Assembly (NCBI GenBank): GCA_910577645.1
Contig: CAJTOL010000006.1
Span: 80,505 to 144,504 of the forward strand
Direction: 5' to 3'
Length of the DNA: 64,000 nt
From: an uncultured Lachnospiraceae bacterium
GTDB taxonomy: Bacteria; Bacillota; Clostridia; Lachnospirales; Lachnospiraceae
Shown: piece by piece, positions 16,191 to 25,029 of the stretch
Position numbering within the stretch: position 1 is the first letter of the stretch
Layout of the letters: each line of letters opens with the position of its first letter
The notes under the pieces: generated by a model
Seen by the model: only the letters and a program-made list of their open reading frames with translations
The model's database searches: none
Told to the model about the DNA's origin: nothing
Made by a program: the position numbers and the translations under genes

Positions 16191-17900
16191 ATGGATCCGG
16201 AATTGATTCCCATCCGGGATGATATCGCACAGAGAAATGGTTTTCTCTATACCGGCAAAATGGATGCCGATGGATTTTCTTCCACCGGCTACAGTTATGC
16301 CCAGGAGGATTATTTCCAGAAATGTAAGCAGACCATGAAACCTTATATTTCTGACATCATGAATGATGGCCAGCAGATGATTTTCCTGCTGGAAGTTCCC
16401 ATTATTGTAAACGGTCAGTTTGAGGGCGCAGTCTACGGCGGAATCAGCGCTGATTTCCTGTCAGATATTGTAGTCAACCTGGCTATGGGCAGTGACGGCG
16501 TTGCCTATGTGCTGGATAATAAGGGAAATGTTATCGGTCACAGGGATCGCTCTATAATAGAGGAAAGTTCCAACATGATCGAAGCCGCCAAAACGGATTC
16601 CGGCATGGCGGAGATTGCCAAGGTGAATCAGCGCATGATCCAGGGGGAAACCGGCTTTGGCTCTTATAATTTATATGGTGATAATAAATTGGTAGGCTTT
16701 GCCCCCATTGACGGTAATCAGGAATGGAGCATTGCCATTGAAACCAGTCAGAGGGAGTTTAAATCTACCTTGGATCGGAGCATCCTGCTTACGATTCTGG
16801 TTGTGATATTAGTAATAATTGCCACTTTTCCCGTGGCAGTGAAGGTGGGCCGTTCCATTTCCAATCCTATCCGCGCCTGCGTCACCCGTCTGGAAAAGCT
16901 GGCTGACGGCGACCTGCAGACTCCTACCCCCGCAGTAAAATCCCAAGATGAGACGGCGGAGCTGACACAGGCTTTGGATGCTACCATTCGCCGCTTAAAT
17001 GAGGTAGTGCAGGATGTATCCCACCACTTGGGTAAAATGGGGCAGGGAGATTTCCGGGAGAATATTACCCGTACATACTGGGGAGATTTTGCAGCCATTG
17101 AAAAGTCGATTAAAGCAATCCATCATTCTTTGAAAGATATGCTCCTTCAAATCAGCCAGTCGGCCGCAATGGTGGCAGCCAGTTCAGACCAGGTATCTAA
17201 CGGCTCTCAATCCTTGAGCCAGGGGGCAACGGAACAGGCCAGCGCCATCCATGAGCTTTCTGTTACTATCGGAGGAATTGCAGAAAATGCCAATCAGACC
17301 GCAGCAACAGCCGAGGAGGCAGGGCTCTTTGTGAATCAGGCAGGCACACAGCTAAATGTCAGCGTGGATTATGTGAAGGAGCTGAATACTGCTATGGAGA
17401 AAATTTCCGGCTCCTCCTCTGAGATCCGCAAGATCATTGATACCATTGAGAACATTGCATTCCAGACGAACATCCTGGCTCTCAATGCCGCTGTGGAGGC
17501 GGCCCGTGCAGGCAGCGCAGGTAAGGGGTTTGCCGTGGTGTCTGATGAAGTACGCAATTTAGCAGCCAAATCCGATGAGGCCGCCAAAGCCACAAAAGAG
17601 CTTATTGAAAGCTCCATTGCTGCCGTTAAGGAGGGCGGACAGGTGGTGGACAAGGTAACAGAATCTCTGGATAAGACCAATTCTATCGCCGAAAACGTTA
17701 CTGTCAGAATGAATGCGGTGGTGGAAGCCATAGAAAATCAAACCGTTGCCATTGCACAGGTTACAGAGGGAATTAACCAGATTTCTTCTGTGGTTGAAAG
17801 CACTTCTGCAACTTCAGAGAAGAGTGCCGCCACTGCTCAAGATCTGTCGGAACAGTCTCGGCTGATGAATAATCTGACCCAGAGATTTCAGTTGAATTAA
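16191..17900 (+). CDS. methyl-accepting chemotaxis protein, N-terminally truncated
   Basis: The remaining 569 codons cover most of a dCache sensor (1-185), one membrane helix (about 194-216), a HAMP linker (to about 270) and a complete cytoplasmic signalling domain. Its tip includes IAFQTNILALNAAVEAARAG and GFAVVSDEVRNLAAKS (about 422-460), which binds CheA/CheW. Intact relatives have a helix before the sensor; here it is missing, so the sensor could not be placed outside the cell properly. The ATG has no strong ribosome binding site. Probably a pseudogene, unless translation gives a defective receptor. Confidence 0.75.
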   Translation: MDPELIPIRDDIAQRNGFLYTGKMDADGFSSTGYSYAQEDYFQKCKQTMKPYISDIMNDGQQMIFLLEVPIIVNGQFEGAVYGGISADFLSDIVVNLAMGSDGVAYVLDNKGNVIGHRDRSIIEESSNMIEAAKTDSGMAEIAKVNQRMIQGETGFGSYNLYGDNKLVGFAPIDGNQEWSIAIETSQREFKSTLDRSILLTILVVILVIIATFPVAVKVGRSISNPIRACVTRLEKLADGDLQTPTPAVKSQDETAELTQALDATIRRLNEVVQDVSHHLGKMGQGDFRENITRTYWGDFAAIEKSIKAIHHSLKDMLLQISQSAAMVAASSDQVSNGSQSLSQGATEQASAIHELSVTIGGIAENANQTAATAEEAGLFVNQAGTQLNVSVDYVKELNTAMEKISGSSSEIRKIIDTIENIAFQTNILALNAAVEAARAGSAGKGFAVVSDEVRNLAAKSDEAAKATKELIESSIAAVKEGGQVVDKVTESLDKTNSIAENVTVRMNAVVEAIENQTVAIAQVTEGINQISSVVESTSATSEKSAATAQDLSEQSRLMNNLTQRFQLN

Positions 17901-17921
17901 ATATTTGTTTTAAAGTCAATA

Positions 17922-17972
17922 AAAAGGGCAAGTGTGTCTTTTGAAAGTCGCACTTGCCCTTAAACTCTTTTT
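17922..17972 (+). terminator. intrinsic terminator after the chemoreceptor gene
   Basis: AAGGGCAAGTG (17924-17934) pairs perfectly with CACTTGCCCTT (17951-17961), followed by AAACTCTTTTT. It also separates the converging ABC operon. Confidence 0.85.
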
Positions 17973-18028
17973 CTCAGTGTATCTGGCGCCGCCATCCTAT
18001 CATGGAGTAGTTCCCGGTCTAAATGTCC

Positions 18029-19378
18029 TTATTCATTGCGGATAGCCGCAAGAGGACTCAATTGCATAGCCCGCATAGCCGGCATAAATCCGGCCCCCAT
18101 TCCCACTACAATGGCAAAAGAAATGGCAAGGCCTACCAGCCATACAGGAATTCGGGAGATATCCCCGTCCATACCGGACATGGTCTGGCCAATTCCCTGA
18201 ATGTTATTAATCAGATAGGAAATCCCATAGCTTAAACCGATTCCCGCTAATCCTCCTACCAGGCCGATAAAACCGGATTCCACCAAAAACATGTTGCGGA
18301 TACTGCCCATATCACAGCCCAACACCTTCATAACGCCGATTTCCTTGGTTCTCTCATAAATAGACATCATCATGGTATTGGCAATGCCGATGGCCGCCAC
18401 AAACAGGGATACTGCCCCAATCCCCCCCAACACAGCCTGAATCATATTGGCCTGTTTCTGTTGGTTCTCAATGCCTTCTATCATGCTGTCAGCCTGATAG
18501 CCCATCTCATTAATGGCCTGCTGTACTTCTTTTACATTGTCCATATCGTCAACCTGCACGCTGGCGTTGTCATAAATAAAATAACTGTATGGTTTGCCTT
18601 TTTTATTGGTGGGCTGTCCAGGTATGGGGTTCTTTTTAAAGACCTTTCTCAACTGGTCTTTCAGCTGTTCTACGTTGACATATATGGAGTAACAGTACCT
18701 GCTGTAATCCTCCGGTCCCCCCTCTTCCACTCCGGCCGCAGGGATCATATATTTTTTCGGCGGCTTTACGGATGTGTCTCCGCTTGGATACATGGAATTG
18801 TAATAGGCATTTTGATCGAAAATCACAAAAAACGGCTGACTCATATCCAGCTCCGGAATCTCTCCTGTTTCCCAGTACCCCTTTTTGGTCTTATTGTTCA
18901 TAAAATCCATGGCTACCTTGCTGCCAAAAATCAGCTCCATCTGTCCTGAATCCGGATCCGGCAGATGACCGCCCTCTGCCAGGGGAATCTGAGCCAGAGT
19001 CTCCTGGCTCACCCCCTGAATATTTACATATTCGCAAATATAGGGGCCCTGCTTTACTATGGCCGATAGCCGGAGAGTAGGGGATACCGAAACCACATGG
19101 TCCAACCTGGAAAACTTCTTTATAGCCTCATCCGTAATATAGCTGTCCTCGTCAGCTCCGTTCCCGTCCATAGAATAATTCTGGCGGACTGTAACCTCCG
19201 TTAAACTGACCCATGAGGAAAGCTGCTCCATATTTAATTCCTTCAGCCCAATCCCCAGAGATACCATGACCACAATGGAAGCCGTACCGATAACCACTCC
19301 CAAAACCGTCAGAACTGTCCGCAGCTTGCGCCGTCTCAGGTTATTAAGGCTCATCGTCAGAAGATCCCGAAATCTCAT
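18029..19378 (-). CDS. MacB/FtsX-type ABC transporter permease
   Basis: A 449-residue permease with one N-terminal helix (RRKLRTVLTVLGVVIGTASIVVMVSLG, about 17-43), a large extracytoplasmic MacB-type domain (45-320), and three C-terminal FtsX helices ending FMPAMRAMQLSPLAAIRNE. Such permeases work as mechanotransmitters and do not form classical channels. The gene overlaps the end of the secreted-protein gene by 35 bases, so the two are made together. The ATPase is two genes upstream. Confidence 0.9.
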   Translation of the reverse strand: MRFRDLLTMSLNNLRRRKLRTVLTVLGVVIGTASIVVMVSLGIGLKELNMEQLSSWVSLTEVTVRQNYSMDGNGADEDSYITDEAIKKFSRLDHVVSVSPTLRLSAIVKQGPYICEYVNIQGVSQETLAQIPLAEGGHLPDPDSGQMELIFGSKVAMDFMNNKTKKGYWETGEIPELDMSQPFFVIFDQNAYYNSMYPSGDTSVKPPKKYMIPAAGVEEGGPEDYSRYCYSIYVNVEQLKDQLRKVFKKNPIPGQPTNKKGKPYSYFIYDNASVQVDDMDNVKEVQQAINEMGYQADSMIEGIENQQKQANMIQAVLGGIGAVSLFVAAIGIANTMMMSIYERTKEIGVMKVLGCDMGSIRNMFLVESGFIGLVGGLAGIGLSYGISYLINNIQGIGQTMSGMDGDISRIPVWLVGLAISFAIVVGMGAGFMPAMRAMQLSPLAAIRNE

Positions 19379-21233
19379 CCTCTATCCCCTCTTCTTCTGC
19401 TAACTGCTGCTTTTTATTCTTTCTGCGGCGGATAAATGCCCGTACTCCCAAAAGGATTCCTAAGGCCACGGCCACACCGCCGCCCATGATGCAATATCGG
19501 GCCACGGCCGGAAGAGCCGCAAATTTATCTGTCAGGGAGTTTCCTCCCTCCATCTCAATTCCTTCCATATTTCCCGCTTCCATGTCCCAGTCAAAATCGT
19601 CCGGCATGGGCTCTGACACATAGAGATTCATCTCCTTTGTCTCGGTACTTACATTGCCGTTTTCATCCTCATAGGAGATCACAATGGGGATCTTTCCCTC
19701 ATCCATGGTGGCGGCCACGCCGGTAAGCATGGAATCTACATTGCCGGTTTCGCCAGGCTTAATATTTCCTACATAGGTTTCCTCTGTTTTAATGGAATCT
19801 GCCTCAAACCGGACCGTAACATTATAAAGCTGTACCTTGCCCGTATTATTAATTCCGAACATTACATTAGTCTCGGAACCCACATTGATACTGTCCGGCA
19901 TAACGTCGATGGTACCGGTGCTGAGTCTGGCCTCCTGCTTTAGAGGAATATCTACCGTTACGCTCTCCTCGGCGTTTTTAAATTCCGGGCTGTCGTATTT
20001 TTCCTTAATAGTAATGGCATAAGATCTGGGATCCGCGCCGCCCTTGCTGACAAACTTCATCCGGATCTCTGTGGTAGCCCCGGCTCCCAGAGAGTTTACC
20101 ACCAGAGAATTGGAACCGTTTTCTGTGGTAAATACGGCGCTGTCGGAAACCTTTTCCGACTCCAGGGTAAACAAAATGTTGCTGGCCGGTACATCTGACG
20201 AAGCGTTTTTCATCCTCAGGATCAGCTCAAACTCCTGGCCTGCATAGATCTCCTGGGGGATTGTCTCATAGCTGTCCACAATAATCCTGGCCCGGGTCCG
20301 GTCGTTGGCATTAAAATCACCTAACGTGTCCTCTCTGCTTTTGCTGACAATCTGGACATACATAGTGTCCTCCTGGGTTTTTAGATCCCCGTCCTGGCTG
20401 TCCCGGTAAGAAATCTTAAATTGGATGGGATAAAAGCCCGAATAGCTGTCCTGCCGGATGGCCATGCTGTAAGGCACCTCTACCGTCTGCCCTTCTTCTA
20501 TTAAATCATAGTGACGGTCGTAATTTCCGTCGTTGATGTTAAAGGGAAATTTCGTGCTGTCCGCGTCAAGGGTCATGCTCACTGTCACATCATATGCCTT
20601 AAACTTGCTGTTATTCCGCATATTAACGGCAAAGTTCATTACATTGGGATAGGTGCCGTAAGGGGTAGACTGGCCTTCTCCCAGCACAAAATCAACCACA
20701 TTTTCTTTCTCATCCGACTCGCTGGTTCCGGTGGACTGGCTGACGTAGATATTAATATATTCCTTGGCCCAGTACCGATCCGTATCCGGTTCCTCCTCAC
20801 AATCCATGTAAATAGCGATAGGAATAGAATAATAACCAGCCTCCAGATCCTTACGGATTTTAACTGAGAGATTGGTGCTTTTGGATTTTCCCTGGCTGAT
20901 GTTTCCCAGGCGCTTGGGCTTAAAGGTATCCTGAGTAATCTCAAAGGGATAATTGCTTACCGTGTAGTCGCCGTTGGAATCATCTGACATAATCTGGTTA
21001 AATTCAAAAATGTCTGCGCTTAAACCTACCCAGACTCCGTCCATGTCCTCAGCTCCTGCATGAATGGTCACCGGGATGCTTATGCTCTTCCCCACCTTGC
21101 CCTCAGGAATTTTTTTGGCCACCAGATACTGGTTGTTTCCCACATCCATGTACGCCCCATAAACAGTGGCGGAGAAGGATGCAACAAGCATCATCACTGC
21201 CGCCAGCGCTCCAAGGATCCGTTTCATTTTCAT
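19344..21233 (-). CDS. large secreted, C-terminally anchored Ig-like repeat protein
   Basis: A 629-residue exported protein of the COG1361-like (S-layer-type) group. It has a signal peptide (1-27, VYGA cleavage region), several beta-rich domains of the CARDB/Ig type (for example RLSTGTIDVMPDSINVGSETNVMFGINNTGKVQLYNVTVRFEADS), a C-terminal helix (about 582-604) and a basic RRRKNKKQQ cytoplasmic tail. It lies between the ATPase and the permease of a MacB-type transporter and overlaps the latter. It is probably an extracellular partner of that transporter; substrate unknown. Confidence 0.8.
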   Translation of the reverse strand: MKMKRILGALAAVMMLVASFSATVYGAYMDVGNNQYLVAKKIPEGKVGKSISIPVTIHAGAEDMDGVWVGLSADIFEFNQIMSDDSNGDYTVSNYPFEITQDTFKPKRLGNISQGKSKSTNLSVKIRKDLEAGYYSIPIAIYMDCEEEPDTDRYWAKEYINIYVSQSTGTSESDEKENVVDFVLGEGQSTPYGTYPNVMNFAVNMRNNSKFKAYDVTVSMTLDADSTKFPFNINDGNYDRHYDLIEEGQTVEVPYSMAIRQDSYSGFYPIQFKISYRDSQDGDLKTQEDTMYVQIVSKSREDTLGDFNANDRTRARIIVDSYETIPQEIYAGQEFELILRMKNASSDVPASNILFTLESEKVSDSAVFTTENGSNSLVVNSLGAGATTEIRMKFVSKGGADPRSYAITIKEKYDSPEFKNAEESVTVDIPLKQEARLSTGTIDVMPDSINVGSETNVMFGINNTGKVQLYNVTVRFEADSIKTEETYVGNIKPGETGNVDSMLTGVAATMDEGKIPIVISYEDENGNVSTETKEMNLYVSEPMPDDFDWDMEAGNMEGIEMEGGNSLTDKFAALPAVARYCIMGGGVAVALGILLGVRAFIRRRKNKKQQLAEEEGIEDEISGSSDDEP

Positions 21234-21236
21234 CTC

Positions 21237-21980
21237 TTACTCCTCCTGTGCCGCCTGATCCTGCGGCTCATTCTCAATAATCTCTACTATCTTTCCGTCT
21301 ATAATCCGTATCTGGCGATCCGCATAGGATGCCAGGTTATTGTCATGGGTAACCATTACCAGGGTCTGCTGCTGTTCCCTGACGATTTTCTGCATCAAAT
21401 GCATTACCTCCATGGTAGTCTTGGAGTCTAAATTTCCCGTGGGCTCGTCTGCAAAAATAATTCGTGGATTTACCACCAGGGCCCGGGCAATTCCTACCCT
21501 CTGCTGCTGTCCGCCGGACATCTGATTTGGCATGTGCTTTGCCTGATCCCCTACGCCCACCAGCTTTAAATACTTCTGAGCCCGGGCTATCCTCTCCTTT
21601 TTTGCCATCCCCCGAAAAGACAGGGGCATGGCCACGTTTTCTACGGCATTCATAGTATTTAAAAGGTTATAAGACTGAAAAATAAAGCCTACCTTCTCCC
21701 GCCGGAAAGCTACCAATTCTTTTTCCGACAGCTTTTCAATATGCTTTCCGGCAATGACGATCTCTCCCCTGGTAGGCTTTTCCAGTCCTGCCAGCATGTT
21801 AAGAAGGGTAGATTTACCGGAGCCGGAGGTACCCACTATGGCACAAAACTCTCCCTTATAAATCTCAAAGCTCACACCGTTTAAGGCACGGACTCTGGTA
21901 TCTCCCACACAGTAAATTTTATATAAATTGCTGACGCGGATCATGGGAGCACGCGTCTTTTGTTCTGTTTGACTTGTCAT
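21237..21980 (-). CDS. MacB/LolD-type ABC transporter ATPase
   Basis: The 247-residue ATPase that drives the permease at 18029. Walker A GTSGSGKST (about 50-58), Q-loop FQSYNLL, signature MSGGQQQRVGIARAL (about 158-172), Walker B IIFADEPTGNLDS and the switch His in MVTHD are all present. It is first in the three-gene operon; the next gene begins three bases after its stop. An AAGGAAGG site precedes the ATG. Confidence 0.95.
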   Translation of the reverse strand: MTSQTEQKTRAPMIRVSNLYKIYCVGDTRVRALNGVSFEIYKGEFCAIVGTSGSGKSTLLNMLAGLEKPTRGEIVIAGKHIEKLSEKELVAFRREKVGFIFQSYNLLNTMNAVENVAMPLSFRGMAKKERIARAQKYLKLVGVGDQAKHMPNQMSGGQQQRVGIARALVVNPRIIFADEPTGNLDSKTTMEVMHLMQKIVREQQQTLVMVTHDNNLASYADRQIRIIDGKIVEIIENEPQDQAAQEE

Positions 21981-22040
21981 GTAAAACCTTCCTAAGGGCT
22001 CAGATATTTGTTCTCACTAGGGGGATGCCCAAGTGTTCAC

Positions 22041-22049
22041 ATTATACCA
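22041..22049 (-). promoter_or_regulatory. extended -10 promoter of the ABC operon
   Basis: TGGTATAAT on the minus strand (22049-22041) is a TGn-extended -10 element, about 60 bases before the ATPase gene. No good -35 is present, which is usual with extended -10 elements. Confidence 0.55.
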
Positions 22050-22073
22050 AAAAAGCCTTGTTTTTGTCTCTTT

Positions 22074-22910
22074 TTATTTCTTAAGCTTCCTTACAGATTC
22101 CTTAACAGGAACGGATTCCATTCCGGTAATACGTCGGTGGAATTCTTCCAGGTATTCTTCCGGAGACAAGTACTGCTCTTTATTTGTGCGGTAAGCAGGA
22201 TTCCACATGTTGACCACCACCACGGAAGTCCTGTCTGCATCCTTAGTATGGCGGAAATTTTTGTCCGCAGTAAACTGGTAATCCCGGACATTGTCCTTCC
22301 AGATCATATGCTCGCCCCGATTCCGTATAGTCTTTTTATTTTGAAATACCTCTTTTACCACCATTTTAAAAATCTCTTCTCCTCCGCAGACAATCACTCT
22401 GGGCGACAGAAGACGGATCTCCCGCTTGATAAACTCGATATACTCGTAGCCGTAATTCATCCAGATGCTGTCGGAGGCTTCTTTTCCTCCCCGCTTGTTA
22501 ATATACATTACCGCCAGGGTAGCCATTACTTTGTCAGGGGAAAGGCCTTCCCCTGCCTCTCCTAAAAGCTGGCGCTGCATCCCCACCAGATATCCCCTCT
22601 CGTCCTCATAGCCCCGGCGATAGCTCCGGTACTCCCGGCGGATATCTGTCAAAACCGGAAATGTCAGCCCTTTTTGGATATACTGCTTCAAGCTTGGCTC
22701 CTTTAAAATATATAAAACCCCGGCATATTGTTCCGAATTAATGATCCCGTCTACATGGAAGCTGCGTTTATCAATCTCTTCATAGCAGGTGCTTCCCTGG
22801 GCGTTCTCTTCCAGCATCTGGGTAGTCTGCCAAAGGACAAATAGTTCTTCCATGGAGCAGCAGTCTCCTGATAATCCTTCTAGTACGATTTGTTCCAGCG
22901 TTTTTGCCAT
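22074..22910 (-). CDS. uncharacterised protein, uracil-DNA-glycosylase-like fold suspected
   Basis: A 278-residue soluble protein without an assured family. Motifs in the right order hint at the uracil-DNA glycosylase superfamily: GVLYILKEPS (about 64-73), a central KREIRLLSPRVIVCGGEEIF (about 162-181) like the UDG core strand, and VVNMWNPAYR (about 234-243). This is a weak pattern match. The gene has a GGAAGGG site, stands alone and points away from the hairpin cluster and pyrB. No operon partner indicates a role. Confidence 0.55.
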   Translation of the reverse strand: MAKTLEQIVLEGLSGDCCSMEELFVLWQTTQMLEENAQGSTCYEEIDKRSFHVDGIINSEQYAGVLYILKEPSLKQYIQKGLTFPVLTDIRREYRSYRRGYEDERGYLVGMQRQLLGEAGEGLSPDKVMATLAVMYINKRGGKEASDSIWMNYGYEYIEFIKREIRLLSPRVIVCGGEEIFKMVVKEVFQNKKTIRNRGEHMIWKDNVRDYQFTADKNFRHTKDADRTSVVVVNMWNPAYRTNKEQYLSPEEYLEEFHRRITGMESVPVKESVRKLKK

Positions 22911-22958
22911 GATAACCCTTCCTTTTTCTTTGGTGCTTTCTGTTTCGAATTCCTTACT

Positions 22959-23131
22959 GTCTCAGCTATTACTTTCTGTAACTAGTTCAGAGATGCAACT
23001 TCTTGTCCGGCATAGCCGGACAAGAAGCATCGGATATCCATCCGATGGGAGATTTAACAGGAATTTTGGCTTACAAGCAAGCTTGACGTGCAAAATTCCT
23101 GTCAAATCCTCCCGCCGTCTCAGCTATTACT
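22959..23131. repeat. hairpin cluster flanked by a 15-bp direct repeat
   Basis: GTCTCAGCTATTACT occurs at 22959-22973 and 23117-23131. Between the copies lie three hairpins: a perfect 13-bp stem with a 3-base loop (22999-23027), a 7-bp stem CATCGGA/TCCGATG (23028-23047), and an imperfect stem of about 33 bp (23047-23113) including CAGGAATTTT. No gene is supported. It may be a small non-autonomous mobile element or a structured RNA; it fills most of the gap between two divergent genes. Confidence 0.6.
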
Positions 23132-23159
23132 AATATTATCACATTTTCACAAAAAGTTG

Positions 23160-23188
23160 TAGAAATTTCTCTCCATATGCTGTATAAT
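23160..23188 (+). promoter_or_regulatory. promoter of pyrB-pyrI
   Basis: A perfect TATAAT (23183-23188) lies 45 bases before pyrB. The -35 is poor (TAGAAA at 23160-23165 with a 17-base spacer), so this assignment rests mainly on the -10. The short leader shows no PyrR-type attenuator. Confidence 0.5.
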
Positions 23189-23232
23189 GGGACAAACCCG
23201 AAAATTCATCATTGAAATTAAAGGAGAATCCC

Positions 23233-24156
23233 ATGAGACATTTGTTAAATCCATTAGACTTCTCTGTGGAAGAGACTGACGCCTTACTTGATCTGGCCGA
23301 TGACATTACCGGCAATCTTCCCAAATATGCTCACGTATGTGACGGCAAAAAATTAGCTACCTGTTTTTATGAACCGAGTACCCGCACCCGTTTAAGCTTT
23401 GAAGCTGCAATGCTTAATTTAGGGGGCAGTGTTCTCGGTTTTTCTTCGGCTAATTCCAGTTCTGCTGCGAAGGGAGAAAGTGTTGCTGACACCATCCGCA
23501 TGATCTCTTGCTATGCGGATATCTGTGCCATGCGTCACCCAAAGGAGGGCGCTCCCATGGTAGCCTCCCGGTTTTCCCATATTCCGGTTATCAATGCCGG
23601 TGACGGCGGACATCAGCATCCCACCCAGACGCTGACAGACCTTCTTACCATCCGCTCCTTAAAAGGCCGCCTTAACGATTTAACCATAGGCTTTTGCGGC
23701 GACTTAAAATTCGGGCGTACCGTCCACTCCCTGATTCATGCCATGGTGCGTTATCCCAATGTCAAGTTTGTTTTAATCTCACCTCCGGAGCTTCGGATCC
23801 CCGAATATCTGCGGGAAGATGTCTTAGAGGCCAAAAATATTGAGTTTAAGGAAGTTGACAGTCTGGACGCCGCCCTTCCGGAGCTGGACATCCTCTATAT
23901 GACCCGGGTTCAGAGAGAGCGCTTCTTTAATGAAGAAGACTACATCCGCTTAAAGGACTGTTATATTTTAGACCGTAAAAAAATGAAGCTGGCCAAGCCG
24001 GATATGTTTATTCTGCACCCCCTTCCCAGGGTCAACGAAATCTCGGTGGAGGTGGATAATGATCCCAGAGCTGCCTATTTTAAACAGGCCCAGTACGGCG
24101 TCTATGTCCGTATGGCCCTGATTATGACTTTATTGGAGGTGGAAAGACCATGTTAA
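23233..24156 (+). CDS. pyrB: aspartate carbamoyltransferase catalytic chain
   Basis: Joins carbamoyl phosphate and aspartate to carbamoyl aspartate in pyrimidine synthesis. The start at 23233 is set by an AAAGGAGAA site (an in-frame ATG at 23212 lacks one). Diagnostic motifs are FYEPSTRTRLSFEAAM (about 46-61, carbamoyl-phosphate loop), GDGGHQHPTQTLTD and LHPLPRVNEI. Length of 307 is normal. It overlaps pyrI by seven bases, as expected for the two-subunit enzyme. Confidence 0.97.
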   Translation: MRHLLNPLDFSVEETDALLDLADDITGNLPKYAHVCDGKKLATCFYEPSTRTRLSFEAAMLNLGGSVLGFSSANSSSAAKGESVADTIRMISCYADICAMRHPKEGAPMVASRFSHIPVINAGDGGHQHPTQTLTDLLTIRSLKGRLNDLTIGFCGDLKFGRTVHSLIHAMVRYPNVKFVLISPPELRIPEYLREDVLEAKNIEFKEVDSLDAALPELDILYMTRVQRERFFNEEDYIRLKDCYILDRKKMKLAKPDMFILHPLPRVNEISVEVDNDPRAAYFKQAQYGVYVRMALIMTLLEVERPC

Positions 24157-24587
24157 ATATTGGCGGATTAAGAGACGGAATTGTATTGGACCATATTGAG
24201 GCCGGACGGAGCCTGGATATCTATTACCATTTAGGATTAGATAAACTGGAATGTCAGGTTGCCATTATTAAAAATGCCCGCAGCGAAAAAATGGGCCGCA
24301 AAGATATTATTAAAATTGAAGGCAGCATGGATTTGATTGATTTAAAGGTTTTGGGATATATTGATCACAATATTACGGTCAATATTATTCGTGATGAGAA
24401 GATTGTAGAGAAAAAACGGGTAGAGCTTCCGGAAAAGATTACCAACGTGATTCACTGCAAGAATCCCAGATGCATTACCTCTATTGAGCAGGAGCTTCCC
24501 CATATCTTCTATTTGTCTGATAAGTCCAAAGAAATTTACCGGTGCATGTACTGCGATGAACAGCACACCGGGAGAACAAGAAGGTAA
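24150..24587 (+). CDS. pyrI: aspartate carbamoyltransferase regulatory chain
   Basis: PyrI is the nucleotide-binding regulatory subunit that gives the PyrB-PyrI complex CTP/ATP control. The allosteric domain includes DHIEAGRSLDIYYHLGLD (about 11-28). The zinc domain has four cysteines in the pattern CKNPRCI ... CMYCDEQH (about 103-138). The 145-residue length fits the family. The zinc pattern and the pyrB overlap indicate a regulated dodecameric enzyme. Confidence 0.96.
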   Translation: MLNIGGLRDGIVLDHIEAGRSLDIYYHLGLDKLECQVAIIKNARSEKMGRKDIIKIEGSMDLIDLKVLGYIDHNITVNIIRDEKIVEKKRVELPEKITNVIHCKNPRCITSIEQELPHIFYLSDKSKEIYRCMYCDEQHTGRTRR

Positions 24588-24651
24588 ATTATATCCTCTG
24601 ACAAACGCATTTCCAGTTGGTTTAAAACAAAATTTCTCTGTAAGATCTTGG

Positions 24652-24685
24652 ATGGCTGAAAGCAGATTGTACTGCTTTCAGCCAT
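24652..24685. terminator. hairpin after pyrI
   Basis: A perfect 14-bp inverted repeat, ATGGCTGAAAGCAG (24652-24665) with its complement at 24672-24685 and a 6-base loop. No T-run follows on the plus strand. It separates the convergent pyrI and parE-type genes and probably stabilises or ends the pyrBI transcript. Confidence 0.55.
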
Positions 24686-24699
24686 AGAAAATAACTGCT

Positions 24700-25029
24700 T
24701 CATTTAAAAATTCTCAAAATTTTTTCCCTACTGTCTACCAGCATATGAAAAACTCTCAATATGTATACGGTCTGTTCCCTCTCATCAATCAGAAAATAAA
24801 TTTTATAATTTTTATAATATGTCTTTCTAATACCATATGCCGCCAGTTCTTCGTCTTCATCCAATTCATGGCTTTGCGGAAACAGGCTGAGACTGTTTAT
24901 TACTTTTCTAAATCCCTTTACCATATTAATTGCGGTCTCTGAAGACTTTAATTCAAAAGCAATATAGTCTGTCTGATCCGCTATGTCCTCCTCAGCCAGC
25001 GGAAGAATAATCACCTTATATTCTGTCAT
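24700..25029 (-). CDS. ParE/RelE-type toxin
   Basis: A 109-residue member of the RelE/ParE superfamily. The start MTEYKVIILPLAEEDI, a helical pair with the conserved LFPQSHE element, and the C-terminal strands YKNYKIYFLIDEREQTVYILRVFH match ParE-type toxins, which poison gyrase or, in the RelE branch, cleave mRNA. The start at 25029 overlaps the antitoxin gene by 14 bases, the usual antitoxin-first order. Confidence 0.85.
   Translation of the reverse strand: MTEYKVIILPLAEEDIADQTDYIAFELKSSETAINMVKGFRKVINSLSLFPQSHELDEDEELAAYGIRKTYYKNYKIYFLIDEREQTVYILRVFHMLVDSREKILRIFK

Noticed and set aside
23189..23232. PyrR-type attenuator before pyrB
   Set aside because: The leader between promoter and start is about 40 bases and lacks anti-terminator and terminator stems.
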